A stretch of DNA of 7,786 bases, from NCBI GenBank assembly GCA_050633445.1, contig JBOEGN010000027.1, positions 1-7,786 of the forward strand. The letters run 5' to 3'. The notes under the pieces were generated by a model. That model was not told the origin of the DNA and made no database searches. It saw nothing but the letters and a program-made list of their open reading frames with translations. The position numbers were made by a program, and so were the translations under genes. Shown one piece after another: positions 1-5,979 of the stretch. Position 1 is the first letter of the stretch; the number at the start of each line of letters is the position of its first letter. The DNA is from Thalassobius sp050633445. Lineage in GTDB: Bacteria; Pseudomonadota; Alphaproteobacteria; Rhodobacterales; Rhodobacteraceae.

Positions 1-1065
1 TTCATGGAGATGAACACCCGCCTGCAAGTGGAACATCCCGTGACCGAGGCGATCACCGGCGTTGATCTTGTCGAATGGCAGCTACGCGTCGCCAGCGGCG
101 AGGGCTTGCCGAAACAACAGGATGACCTGACCATTACCGGCCATGCTTTTGAAAGCCGTCTGTATGCCGAGGACGTGCCCAAAGGCTTCCTGCCGGCCAC
201 TGGGACGTTGGGTCATCTGGCCTTTCCCGATGGGTGTCGCGCGGACAGTGGCGTGCGCACCGGCGATACGATCAGTCCCTTCTACGATCCCATGATCGCC
301 AAGATCATCACCCATGGTCCTACACGCGACGTTGCCTTGAAACAGATGGAGCAGGCGCTGGCCGAAACTCAGGTTGCGGGCACCGTGACCAACCTGACAT
401 TCCTAAGCGCGCTCTGCGCGCATCAGGGATTTGCCAGGGGCGAGGTTGATACCGGTCTGATCGCGCGCGATCTGGACGTCCTTGTGGCACAGCCGCAAGC
501 CAGCCCGCAGGTGATTGCTCAGGCCGCGATGGCGGCTGTGGGCTTGACCGGCGCTCCGAAATGGGATGACGGATTTACCTTGTGGAACAGCTCGTGGCGC
601 GACGTGGTGGTGGAACATAACGGCGAGGATTGCCATGTCGGCGTGCGCCTGCGCGGACCGGGCTCGGCGCTGGTGGATGTGGACGGACAGGTGGTCGAGG
701 CGCTATATAACAATGGTTGGAGCTTTGACGGCAGCTCCTCGGCCTATACGCATCTGGGCGACGAGATCACGGTGTTCAGCGATGGCGGGCAGGTGTTTCA
801 CACCATTGATCCGCTGGATCGCGCCAGCAGCACCGCAGGGGACGGCAACCTGATCGAGGCCCCGATGCCCGGTCTGGTCAAGGCGGTGTTCGTGGAGCCG
901 GGGCAACAGGTGGCCGAGGGCGACCGTCTGGCCATTCTGGAGGCAATGAAAATGGAACATTCCTTACTCGCAGCCCGCGACGGGGTGGTGGCCGAAGTGT
1001 TGGCCGATGCCGGTGCGCAGGTCGAGGCGGGGGCCGCGCTGGTCCGGTTGGAAGATGAAGACTGA
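1..1065 (+). CDS. mccA: 3-methylcrotonyl-CoA carboxylase, biotin-containing alpha subunit (C-terminal part, 5' end outside window)
   Basis: ATP- and biotin-dependent carboxylation of 3-methylcrotonyl-CoA to 3-methylglutaconyl-CoA in cytosolic leucine degradation; this subunit charges biotin and carries it. The frame is open from base 1, and 354 residues are visible, roughly the last half of a family member of about 650. The window opens inside the biotin carboxylase signature EMNTRLQVEHPVTE (E3, N5, R7, Q9 and E11 are active-site positions in the family). The carboxylase C-terminal lobe runs to about residue 160, a biotin-carboxyl-transfer linker domain to about 280, and a biotinyl domain from about 283 to the end. 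The biotin attachment motif is AMKME, with the acceptor lysine at bases 949-951. The sequence alone would also fit a propionyl- or geranyl-CoA carboxylase alpha subunit. The HMG-CoA lyase and hydratase that follow make methylcrotonyl-CoA the best reading. Its beta subunit is not in the window and is probably upstream. Confidence 0.9.
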   Translation, partial: FMEMNTRLQVEHPVTEAITGVDLVEWQLRVASGEGLPKQQDDLTITGHAFESRLYAEDVPKGFLPATGTLGHLAFPDGCRADSGVRTGDTISPFYDPMIAKIITHGPTRDVALKQMEQALAETQVAGTVTNLTFLSALCAHQGFARGEVDTGLIARDLDVLVAQPQASPQVIAQAAMAAVGLTGAPKWDDGFTLWNSSWRDVVVEHNGEDCHVGVRLRGPGSALVDVDGQVVEALYNNGWSFDGSSSAYTHLGDEITVFSDGGQVFHTIDPLDRASSTAGDGNLIEAPMPGLVKAVFVEPGQQVAEGDRLAILEAMKMEHSLLAARDGVVAEVLADAGAQVEAGAALVRLEDED

Positions 1066-1126
1066 GGGCGCCGCGCCGCGCGGCTCGGACAGGGACGAGC
1101 AGCTGGAAGTCTGGCCAGAGGACAAC

Positions 1127-1132
1127 AGGAGG
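1127..1132 (+). promoter_or_regulatory. Ribosome binding site of HMG-CoA lyase
   Basis: A perfect AGGAGG lies 6 bases before the ATG at 1139. It decides the start: the same frame is open further upstream, into mccA, but those starts have no comparable site and would add residues with no counterpart in the family. Confidence 0.8.
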
Positions 1133-1138
1133 CTGCGC

Positions 1139-1990
1139 ATGGGCGGCACCATAGAGATTTTCGAGGTCGGCCCCCGCGACGGGTTGCAGAACGAAAAGCA
1201 GATGATTTCGACCGGGGATAAGATCGCGCTGGTCAACTGCCTCAGCAGCGCCGGGTTTCACCGGATCGAGGTGGCCAGTTTCGTCAGCCCTAAATGGGTG
1301 CCGCAGATGGCCGATAGTGCGGAGGTACTGGCCGGCATCACCCGCGCGCCCGGCGTGTCCTATGCCGCGCTGACGCCCAATATGATGGGGCTGGAACGGG
1401 CCATGGCCGCGCAAGCCGACGAGGTCGCCATTTTCGGCTCGGCATCCGAAGGGTTTTCCAAGGCCAATATCAACGCCAGCATCGCCGAAAGCCTGGAGCG
1501 GTTCGCCCCCGTGGCCAAGGCGGCGCAGGCAGCGGGCATCAAAGTGCGTGGCTACGTCAGCTGTGTAACCGATTGCCCCTATGATGGGCCGGTCGATCCG
1601 GTTCAGGTGGCTCAGGTCGTACAGGCGCTGGATGCGATGGGGTGCTACGAGGTCAGCTTGGGTGACACGATCGGGCAAGGCACACCCGAAAGCATCGCGG
1701 CTATGCTGGATGCGGTTCTGGAACAGGTTCCCGCCGCCCGGCTGGCTGGGCACTATCATGATACTGCGGGGCGGGCTTTGGCGAATATCGAGGTTTCGAT
1801 TGAAAAAGGGTTGCGCGTGTTCGACGCGGCCGTTGGCGGGTTGGGGGGCTGTCCCTATGCGCCCGGTGCGGCAGGCAATGTCGCGACCGAAGCCGTCCAC
1901 GCCAAAGTCAGCGAATTGGGATATGACACCGGGCTGGACGCAGATGTTCTGGCGCGGGCTGCGGATATGGCACGCGCGATGCGCAGCTGA
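1139..1990 (+). CDS. mvaB: Hydroxymethylglutaryl-CoA lyase
   Basis: Cleaves (S)-3-hydroxy-3-methylglutaryl-CoA to acetyl-CoA and acetoacetate, the last step of leucine breakdown. The protein has 283 residues, near the usual bacterial length. It opens with the TIM-barrel motif EVGPRDGLQNE, where R13 and D14 match the catalytic arginine and metal-ligand aspartate of the family. HYHD at 205-208 supplies the two metal-binding histidines (H205, H207). GGLGGCPYAPGAAGN at 233-247 is the HMG-CoA lyase signature loop with the catalytic cysteine C238. This loop separates it from the related isopropylmalate and homocitrate synthases. The gene follows mccA after 73 bases and precedes the hydratase by 10 bases, consistent with one operon. 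The start is fixed by a strong Shine-Dalgarno sequence. The symbol liuE is also used for this role. Confidence 0.95.
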   Translation: MGGTIEIFEVGPRDGLQNEKQMISTGDKIALVNCLSSAGFHRIEVASFVSPKWVPQMADSAEVLAGITRAPGVSYAALTPNMMGLERAMAAQADEVAIFGSASEGFSKANINASIAESLERFAPVAKAAQAAGIKVRGYVSCVTDCPYDGPVDPVQVAQVVQALDAMGCYEVSLGDTIGQGTPESIAAMLDAVLEQVPAARLAGHYHDTAGRALANIEVSIEKGLRVFDAAVGGLGGCPYAPGAAGNVATEAVHAKVSELGYDTGLDADVLARAADMARAMRS

Positions 1991-2000
1991 GAGGATGTGA

Positions 2001-2786
2001 ATGATGGGCGAGACGATCTCGATTGATAAAGACCCGCGCGGGGTGGCGACACTGTGGCTGGACCGTGCGGAGAAACATAACGCGATGTCCGCTAACATGA
2101 TCGCTGAACTGCGTCAGGCCGCCCTGGATCTGGGCGCGGATGACAGCGTGCGGGTTGTGGTAATGGCTGCAAAGGGCAAAAGCTTTTGCGCGGGTGGGGA
2201 TCTGGGCTGGATGCGCGAGCAATTCGAAGCCGAACCCGAAGTGCGGATGGCCGAAGCCTCGAAATTGGCCTGGGCTTTGCAGGCGCTGAATACGATGCCC
2301 AAGCCTTTGATTGGTCGGGTGCAGGGGAATGCTTTTGGTGGCGGCGTCGGGATGGCCAGTGTCTGTGACATTGCGATCGGGGCGGATACAGTGCTGATGG
2401 GGCTGACGGAAACGCGGCTGGGGCTGATCCCGGCGACGATTGGCCCTTATGTCTGTGCGCGTATGGGCGAGGCCAAGGCCCGCCGTGTGTTTATGTCGGG
2501 CCGCCGTTTCGATGCGACCGAGGCGGTCGAGCTGGGACTTCTGGCGCAGGCCGTGCCAGCGGACGAACTGGATGCCGCGATCGAGGCCGAAGTGGCCCCC
2601 TATCTGGACTGTGCGCCGGGGGCGGTTGCCCGTGCCAAGGCATTGCTGCGTGCGCTGGGTCCTCGCATCGACGAAGAGACCATCCAACACACGATTGGAG
2701 AGCTTGCAGCCTGTTGGGAGGGCACAGAAGCCCCCGAAGGAATCGGCGCGTTTTTCGAAAAGCGGAAACCCGGTTGGCAGGGCTGA
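2001..2786 (+). CDS. liuC: Crotonase-family hydratase, probable 3-methylglutaconyl-CoA hydratase
   Basis: Likely hydrates 3-methylglutaconyl-CoA to HMG-CoA, the step between the two enzymes encoded just upstream. The 261 residues match a single-domain enoyl-CoA hydratase/isomerase. The first oxyanion-hole segment is SFCAGGDLGWM (61-71) and the second is GNAFGGGVGMASVCDIAIG (109-127). E137, in TETRLGLIPATIGPYV (136-151), aligns with the second catalytic glutamate of enoyl-CoA hydratase. The first catalytic glutamate is replaced by G117. I recall this as common in bacterial LiuC-like proteins, but have not verified it. The substrate is inferred mainly from operon position, since crotonase sequence alone seldom fixes it. 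AGAGGA at 1990-1995 lies 5 bases before the ATG at 2001 and 8 before a second ATG at 2004, which is an equally plausible start and removes one residue. It is the last gene before the terminator. Confidence 0.85.
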   Translation: MMGETISIDKDPRGVATLWLDRAEKHNAMSANMIAELRQAALDLGADDSVRVVVMAAKGKSFCAGGDLGWMREQFEAEPEVRMAEASKLAWALQALNTMPKPLIGRVQGNAFGGGVGMASVCDIAIGADTVLMGLTETRLGLIPATIGPYVCARMGEAKARRVFMSGRRFDATEAVELGLLAQAVPADELDAAIEAEVAPYLDCAPGAVARAKALLRALGPRIDEETIQHTIGELAACWEGTEAPEGIGAFFEKRKPGWQG

Positions 2787-2829
2787 TCATTCGCCTTTCA
2801 ATCGAATCTCATCTGCTTAATTTTCGACT

Positions 2830-2856
2830 CGGCGCCCATTGAGGCGTCGTTTTTTT
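2830..2856 (+). terminator. Intrinsic (Rho-independent) terminator of the leucine-degradation operon
   Basis: CGGCGCC (2830-2836) pairs with GGCGTCG (2843-2849) through 7 base pairs including one G-U, with a 6-base loop CATTGA, directly followed by seven T (2850-2856). It lies 43 bases past the hydratase stop. This is a classic terminator layout on the + strand and separates the catabolic operon from nuo. Confidence 0.9.
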
Positions 2857-2968
2857 GTTTAAATATGTATGCCTGACGTGACTTTACGGGGAATCGGCTC
2901 CAAACAGATCGGTTTAGTTTGGCCCCAATTGCGTAACTTCTTGACCCAGGGCGTGGAAAAACCCCCTT

Positions 2969-2997
2969 ATTGCGCTGGCGAATTGACGCAGCGCAAT
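2969..2997. repeat. 9-bp inverted repeat, possible operator or leader hairpin
   Basis: ATTGCGCTG (2969-2977) and CAGCGCAAT (2989-2997) are perfect inverted copies separated by 11 bases, with arm centres 20 bp apart, about two helical turns. No T-run follows, so it is not an intrinsic terminator. The spacing suits a dimeric regulator. An RNA stem is also possible, since GCG/CGC inside the loop could extend it after a one-base bulge. No regulator is assigned. Confidence 0.45.
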
Positions 2998-3017
2998 GTC
3001 AGAGCCCTTTGTGTGCT

Positions 3018-3029
3018 GTTGTATACAAC
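3018..3029. promoter_or_regulatory. 12-bp perfect palindrome GTTGTATACAAC, candidate GntR/FadR-type operator
   Basis: GTTGTATACAAC is a perfect dyad about 130 bases before nuoA. Its core TTGTATACAA fits the TNGTNNNACNA pattern known for FCD-domain (FadR subfamily) GntR regulators. That a regulator binds here is inference; no regulator gene lies in the window. Confidence 0.45.
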
Positions 3030-3087
3030 GAAGAATTCGAGACATCTTCACGTTGGTGAATGTGTTGTTGGTTCGGTTGACCCCAGT

Positions 3088-3116
3088 GTGACGCGGGAGT
3101 AAACCCAGCCTATTAA
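3088..3116 (+). promoter_or_regulatory. Weak candidate sigma-70-type promoter for nuo
   Basis: GTGACG (3088-3093), a 17-base spacer, then TATTAA (3111-3116) gives 4/6 matches in each box and would start transcription about 35-40 bases before nuoA. An alternative is TTGACC (3077-3082) with TAAACC (3100-3105), which has a better -35 and a poorer -10. Neither is strong. Alphaproteobacterial -10 boxes are loosely conserved, so the assignment is tentative. Confidence 0.25.
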
Positions 3117-3146
3117 ATCAGCCTACTGACTGCGCCCGCGCGCATG

Positions 3147-3153
3147 AAAGGAG
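3147..3153 (+). promoter_or_regulatory. Ribosome binding site of nuoA, supporting a GTG start
   Basis: AAAGGAG lies 6 bases before the GTG at 3160. It favours that codon over the in-frame ATG at 3169, which would leave a 15-base gap. Confidence 0.75.
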
Positions 3154-3159
3154 CCACCT

Positions 3160-3525
3160 GTGGAAGAGATGCTGAGGGAATACCTTCCCATCCTCGTCTT
3201 TCTGGCCATTGCCATTGCTCTTGGCCTTGTTCTGATCCTTGCAGCAATTGTCCTTGCCGTGCGCAATCCGGATCCCGAAAAAGTGTCCGCTTACGAATGC
3301 GGGTTCAACGCATTTGACGACGCCCGGATGAAATTCGACGTCCGTTTCTACCTGGTCTCGATCCTGTTCATCATCTTCGATCTTGAAATTGCCTTTCTGT
3401 TCCCCTGGGCGGTGGCGTTCAAGGACATCTCGATGGTGGGTTTCTGGTCGATGATGGTGTTCCTGGGCGTGCTGACGGCTGGCTTTGCGTATGAGTGGAA
3501 GAAAGGGGCCCTGGAATGGGAGTGA
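3160..3525 (+). CDS. nuoA: NADH-quinone oxidoreductase subunit A
   Basis: Small membrane subunit of complex I at the junction of the membrane arm and the quinone-reducing module. It has 121 residues, the usual length. Three hydrophobic segments are visible at about 8-33, 62-86 and 93-113. The long loop between the first two holds the conserved YECGF (45-49, with C47). It is followed by the family hallmark, in which RFYLVSILFIIFDLEIAFLF includes D74 and E76 inside a membrane helix. Translation starts at GTG, chosen from the Shine-Dalgarno spacing. It is the first nuo gene after an intergenic control region, and its 3' end overlaps nuoB, suggesting coupled translation. Confidence 0.96.
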   Translation: MEEMLREYLPILVFLAIAIALGLVLILAAIVLAVRNPDPEKVSAYECGFNAFDDARMKFDVRFYLVSILFIIFDLEIAFLFPWAVAFKDISMVGFWSMMVFLGVLTAGFAYEWKKGALEWE

Positions 3526-4049
3526 TGACCGGTGCAAACACGGCTGGCTTCGACCGCGAAGTCGCCACGCAAGAGCTGAACCGCGAGCTTCAGGACAAAG
3601 GCTTCCTGCTGACCTCGGTCGACGACATCATCAACTGGGGCCGCACGGGCTCGTTGCACTGGATGACCTTTGGTCTGGCCTGCTGCGCGGTTGAAATGAT
3701 GCACACCTCGATGCCCCGCTATGATGCTGAACGGTTCGGCATCGCGCCCCGCGCTTCCCCGCGTCAGTCGGACGTGATGATCGTGGCCGGGACCCTGACC
3801 AACAAGATGGCCCCCGCGCTGCGCAAGGTCTATGACCAGATGCCCGAGCCACGCTATGTGATCTCGATGGGGTCCTGCGCCAATGGCGGCGGTTATTACC
3901 ACTACAGCTATTCGGTTGTGCGCGGCTGTGACCGTATCGTGCCCGTGGACGTTTATGTGCCCGGTTGCCCCCCCACCGCCGAGGCGCTGCTGTACGGGAT
4001 CATGCAACTGGCCCGCAAAATCCGCCGTACCGGCACGATTGTTCGCTAA
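3516..4049 (+). CDS. nuoB: NADH-quinone oxidoreductase subunit B (cluster N2 subunit)
   Basis: Carries the 4Fe-4S cluster N2, which hands electrons to quinone at the interface with NuoD. With the start at 3516 there are 177 residues. The cluster ligands are visible as the tandem cysteines in GLACCAVEMM (C56, C57), GSCANGG (C121) and VPGCPPTAE (C151). The conserved stretch SPRQSD (81-86) and VISMGSCANGGGYYHYSYSV are typical of the family. The start is uncertain. ATG 3516 has AAAGGGG (3502-3508) 7 bases upstream and overlaps nuoA by 10 bases. ATG 3525 would give a one-base TGATG overlap but no well-spaced ribosome site. ATG 3495 lies deep within nuoA and is less likely. Confidence 0.97.
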   Translation: MGVMTGANTAGFDREVATQELNRELQDKGFLLTSVDDIINWGRTGSLHWMTFGLACCAVEMMHTSMPRYDAERFGIAPRASPRQSDVMIVAGTLTNKMAPALRKVYDQMPEPRYVISMGSCANGGGYYHYSYSVVRGCDRIVPVDVYVPGCPPTAEALLYGIMQLARKIRRTGTIVR

Positions 4050-4067
4050 GCGGGAAGGACAAGACAG

Positions 4068-4673
4068 ATGACCGAAGCCCTGACCGAGCTAGGCACCCAT
4101 ATCGAGCTGAAGCGCACCGATTGCGTTCTGGCCTGGGACATTGCCTATGACGAGCTGAACATTGACGTAACCCCCGGTAACATTGTGGGTTTTGTCGAGT
4201 TTCTGAAGAACGATCCGACCTGCAAATTCTCGTCTCTGGTGGATATCACCGCCGTGGATTACCCCGACCGGGCCAAGCGGTTCGACGTGGTTTACCACTT
4301 CTTGTCGATGTACCAGAACCAGCGTGTCCGCCTGCGCGTGTCGATCCGCGAGGACGAAATGGTGCCTTCGATCATCGACGTGCACCCCTCGGCCAACTGG
4401 TTCGAGCGTGAGGTCTTTGACATGTTCGGCGTGCTGTTCTCGGGCCACCCCGATCTGCGCCGCTTGCTGACGGATTACGGTTTCCGCGGCCACCCGCTGC
4501 GCAAGGATTTCCCGACCACCGGCTATACCGAAGTGCGCTATGACGAAGAGCAGAAACGCGTCGTCTATGAACCCGTCAGCCTGATCCAGGAATACCGCCA
4601 GTTTGATTTCATGTCCCCGTGGGAGGGTGCCGAATACATCCTGCCCGGCGACGAGAAAGGAGAGGCCAAATGA
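4068..4673 (+). CDS. nuoC: NADH-quinone oxidoreductase subunit C (30 kDa subunit)
   Basis: Structural subunit of the hydrophilic connecting module, without cofactor, packing against NuoD. It has 201 residues, normal for the separate (unfused) form; in E. coli the C and D subunits are fused, here they are not. The 30-kDa signature is clear from about 111: WFEREVFDMFGVLFSGHPDL, then RRLLTDYGFRGHPLRKDFP to about 149. The C-terminal tail EYRQFDFMSPWEGAEYILPG (175-194) is also typical of the alphaproteobacterial and mitochondrial form. GGAAGGA at 4053-4059 precedes the ATG by 8 bases. The gene follows nuoB after 18 bases, and its stop codon overlaps the nuoD start. Confidence 0.97.
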   Translation: MTEALTELGTHIELKRTDCVLAWDIAYDELNIDVTPGNIVGFVEFLKNDPTCKFSSLVDITAVDYPDRAKRFDVVYHFLSMYQNQRVRLRVSIREDEMVPSIIDVHPSANWFEREVFDMFGVLFSGHPDLRRLLTDYGFRGHPLRKDFPTTGYTEVRYDEEQKRVVYEPVSLIQEYRQFDFMSPWEGAEYILPGDEKGEAK

Positions 4674-5896
4674 TGGACGGCTCCAAGTTTGACGACGGCA
4701 GCGTGGACGCCCTAAGCGGCGAACAGCAGATCCGTAACTTCAACATCAACTTCGGCCCGCAGCACCCGGCGGCCCACGGCGTGCTGCGTCTTGTGCTTGA
4801 GCTGGACGGCGAGATTGTTGAGCGCTGCGACCCCCATATTGGCCTGCTGCACCGTGGCACCGAAAAGCTGATGGAAAGCCGCACCTACCTGCAAAACCTG
4901 CCTTATCTGGACCGGCTCGACTACGTGGCGCCGATGAACCAGGAACATGCATGGTGCTTGGCCATTGAGAAACTCTGCGGCGTCGAAGTGCCCCGCCGCG
5001 CCTCGCTGATCCGGGTGCTGTACTCGGAAATCGGCCGCGTGCTGAACCACCTGCTGAACGTCACCACACAGGCCATGGATGTCGGCGCGCTGACCCCGCC
5101 GCTGTGGGGCTTTGAAGAGCGCGAGAAGCTGATGATCTTCTACGAACGCGCCTGCGGTGCGCGTTTGCACTCGAACTATTTCCGTCCCGGCGGTGTCCAT
5201 CAGGACCTGCCCGACGAGCTGCTGGACGATATCGAAGAATGGGCGATCGAGTTCCCCAAAGTTCTGGACGATATCGATGGTCTGCTGACCGAAAACCGCA
5301 TCTTCAAACAGCGGAACTGCGATATCGGCGTCATCACCGAAGAAGACATCCAGGAATGGGGCTTCTCGGGCGTTATGGTCCGTGGTTCCGGCCTCGCGTG
5401 GGACTTGCGCCGCGCGCAACCCTATGAATGCTATGACGAATTCGAATTTCAGGTCCCCGTCGGCAAGAACGGTGATTGTTATGATCGCTACCTCTGCCGC
5501 ATGGAAGAAATGCGCCAGTCGACCAGCATCATCCGTCAGGCGATCACCAAGCTGCGCGAGGCCACCGGCGACGTGCTGACCCGTGGCAAACTGACCCCGC
5601 CCAAACGCGGCGACATGAAGACCTCGATGGAAAGCCTGATCCATCACTTTAAACTTTATACCGAGGGTTTCCACGTCCCCGCCGGCGAAGTCTACGCAGC
5701 GGTCGAGGCGCCCAAGGGCGAGTTTGGCGTCTACATGGTGGCCGACGGGACCAACAAACCCTACCGTGCGAAACTGCGTGCTCCGGGCTTCCTGCACCTG
5801 CAGGCGATGGATCACGTTGCAGGCGGTCACCAGCTGGCCGACGTCGCCGCCATTATCGGCACCATGGATGTCGTCTTCGGGGAGATCGACCGCTAA
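4670..5896 (+). CDS. nuoD: NADH-quinone oxidoreductase subunit D (49 kDa subunit)
   Basis: Forms most of the quinone-binding cavity of complex I together with NuoB. The 408 residues match the usual size. NFGPQHPAAHG (27-37) includes H36, and DYVAPM (84-89) includes Y85. By alignment with the Thermus Nqo4 residues H38 and Y87, these are the quinone head-group ligands. LHRGTEKLMESRTYLQN (60-76) is the 49-kDa signature, and the protein ends in DVVFGEIDR as expected. The ATG at 4670 overlaps the nuoC stop by four bases (ATGA) and is preceded at 7 bases by AAAGGAG (4656-4662). A second ATG at 4673 is possible. The frame is open upstream inside nuoC, but that extension is not homologous. Confidence 0.97.
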   Translation: MMDGSKFDDGSVDALSGEQQIRNFNINFGPQHPAAHGVLRLVLELDGEIVERCDPHIGLLHRGTEKLMESRTYLQNLPYLDRLDYVAPMNQEHAWCLAIEKLCGVEVPRRASLIRVLYSEIGRVLNHLLNVTTQAMDVGALTPPLWGFEEREKLMIFYERACGARLHSNYFRPGGVHQDLPDELLDDIEEWAIEFPKVLDDIDGLLTENRIFKQRNCDIGVITEEDIQEWGFSGVMVRGSGLAWDLRRAQPYECYDEFEFQVPVGKNGDCYDRYLCRMEEMRQSTSIIRQAITKLREATGDVLTRGKLTPPKRGDMKTSMESLIHHFKLYTEGFHVPAGEVYAAVEAPKGEFGVYMVADGTNKPYRAKLRAPGFLHLQAMDHVAGGHQLADVAAIIGTMDVVFGEIDR

Positions 5897-5979
5897 TGTC
5901 GCGCCCCGCCTTTCTTTGCTCTGTAAATACTCCCGCCGGAGGCTCCGACAGCCGCCGCGCAGCCGAGGGGATGAACTAA
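5896..5979 (+). other. 27-codon frame and palindromic stretch filling the nuoD-nuoE gap, coding status doubtful
   Basis: The gap between nuoD and nuoE is the only one over 20 bases in the visible nuo cluster. It holds a complete frame whose ATG overlaps the nuoD TAA (TAATG) and whose TAA overlaps the nuoE ATG (TAATG). The 27-residue product (MSRPAFLCSV... ending EGMN) has no recognisable motif. Its codons (GTA, AAT, ACT, GGA) are unlike those of the neighbours, and its best upstream site, GGGGAG at 5879-5884, is 11 bases away. Inside it, CTCCCGCCGGAG can fold as a 4-bp stem with a 4-base loop, and CGGAGGCTCCG as a competing stem. It may be a coupling peptide, an intercistronic RNA element, or a dispersed intergenic repeat. 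Confidence 0.3.

Larger units (their letters stand above)
2857..3159 (+). other. Intergenic region upstream of the nuo operon, no convincing gene
   Basis: About 300 bases lie between the terminator and nuoA. The stretch is less G/C-rich than the flanking genes. A 77-codon frame at 2869-3102 lacks a ribosome binding site and recognisable protein content and is not called. The region contains a 9-bp inverted repeat, a 12-bp palindrome and -35-like TTGAC elements at 2941, 2983 and 3077, so it most likely carries the nuo promoter(s) and a 5' leader. No tRNA or known riboswitch was recognised. Confidence 0.6.

Noticed and set aside
1075..1084. Perfect 10-bp palindrome GCCGCGCGGC between mccA and mvaB
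   Set aside because: Short all-G/C palindromes are expected by chance in DNA of this composition, and no T-run follows to make a terminator.
1007..1138. Upstream extension of the HMG-CoA lyase frame into mccA
   Set aside because: The extension overlaps mccA, has low-complexity basic content, and the ATG at 1139 has a perfect AGGAGG at the right distance.
878..2098. 406-codon open frame on the - strand across mccA, mvaB and the hydratase start
   Set aside because: It crosses three real genes and an intergenic gap on the opposite strand, and its product is Arg/Pro/His-rich with no family match.
2869..3102. 77-codon + strand frame in the intergenic region
   Set aside because: It has no ribosome binding site, begins just after the terminator T-run, overlaps both dyads, and its product has no recognisable family features.
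3106..3125. Direct repeat CAGCCTA, 6-base spacer, CAGCCTA just before nuoA
   Set aside because: A 7-base repeat at one 13-bp step is too short to support a binding array or attachment site; it may matter only if footprinting shows conservation.
4712..5830. 372-codon open frame on the - strand opposite nuoD
   Set aside because: It is a shadow of a highly conserved complex I gene, with no start signal or recognisable product.
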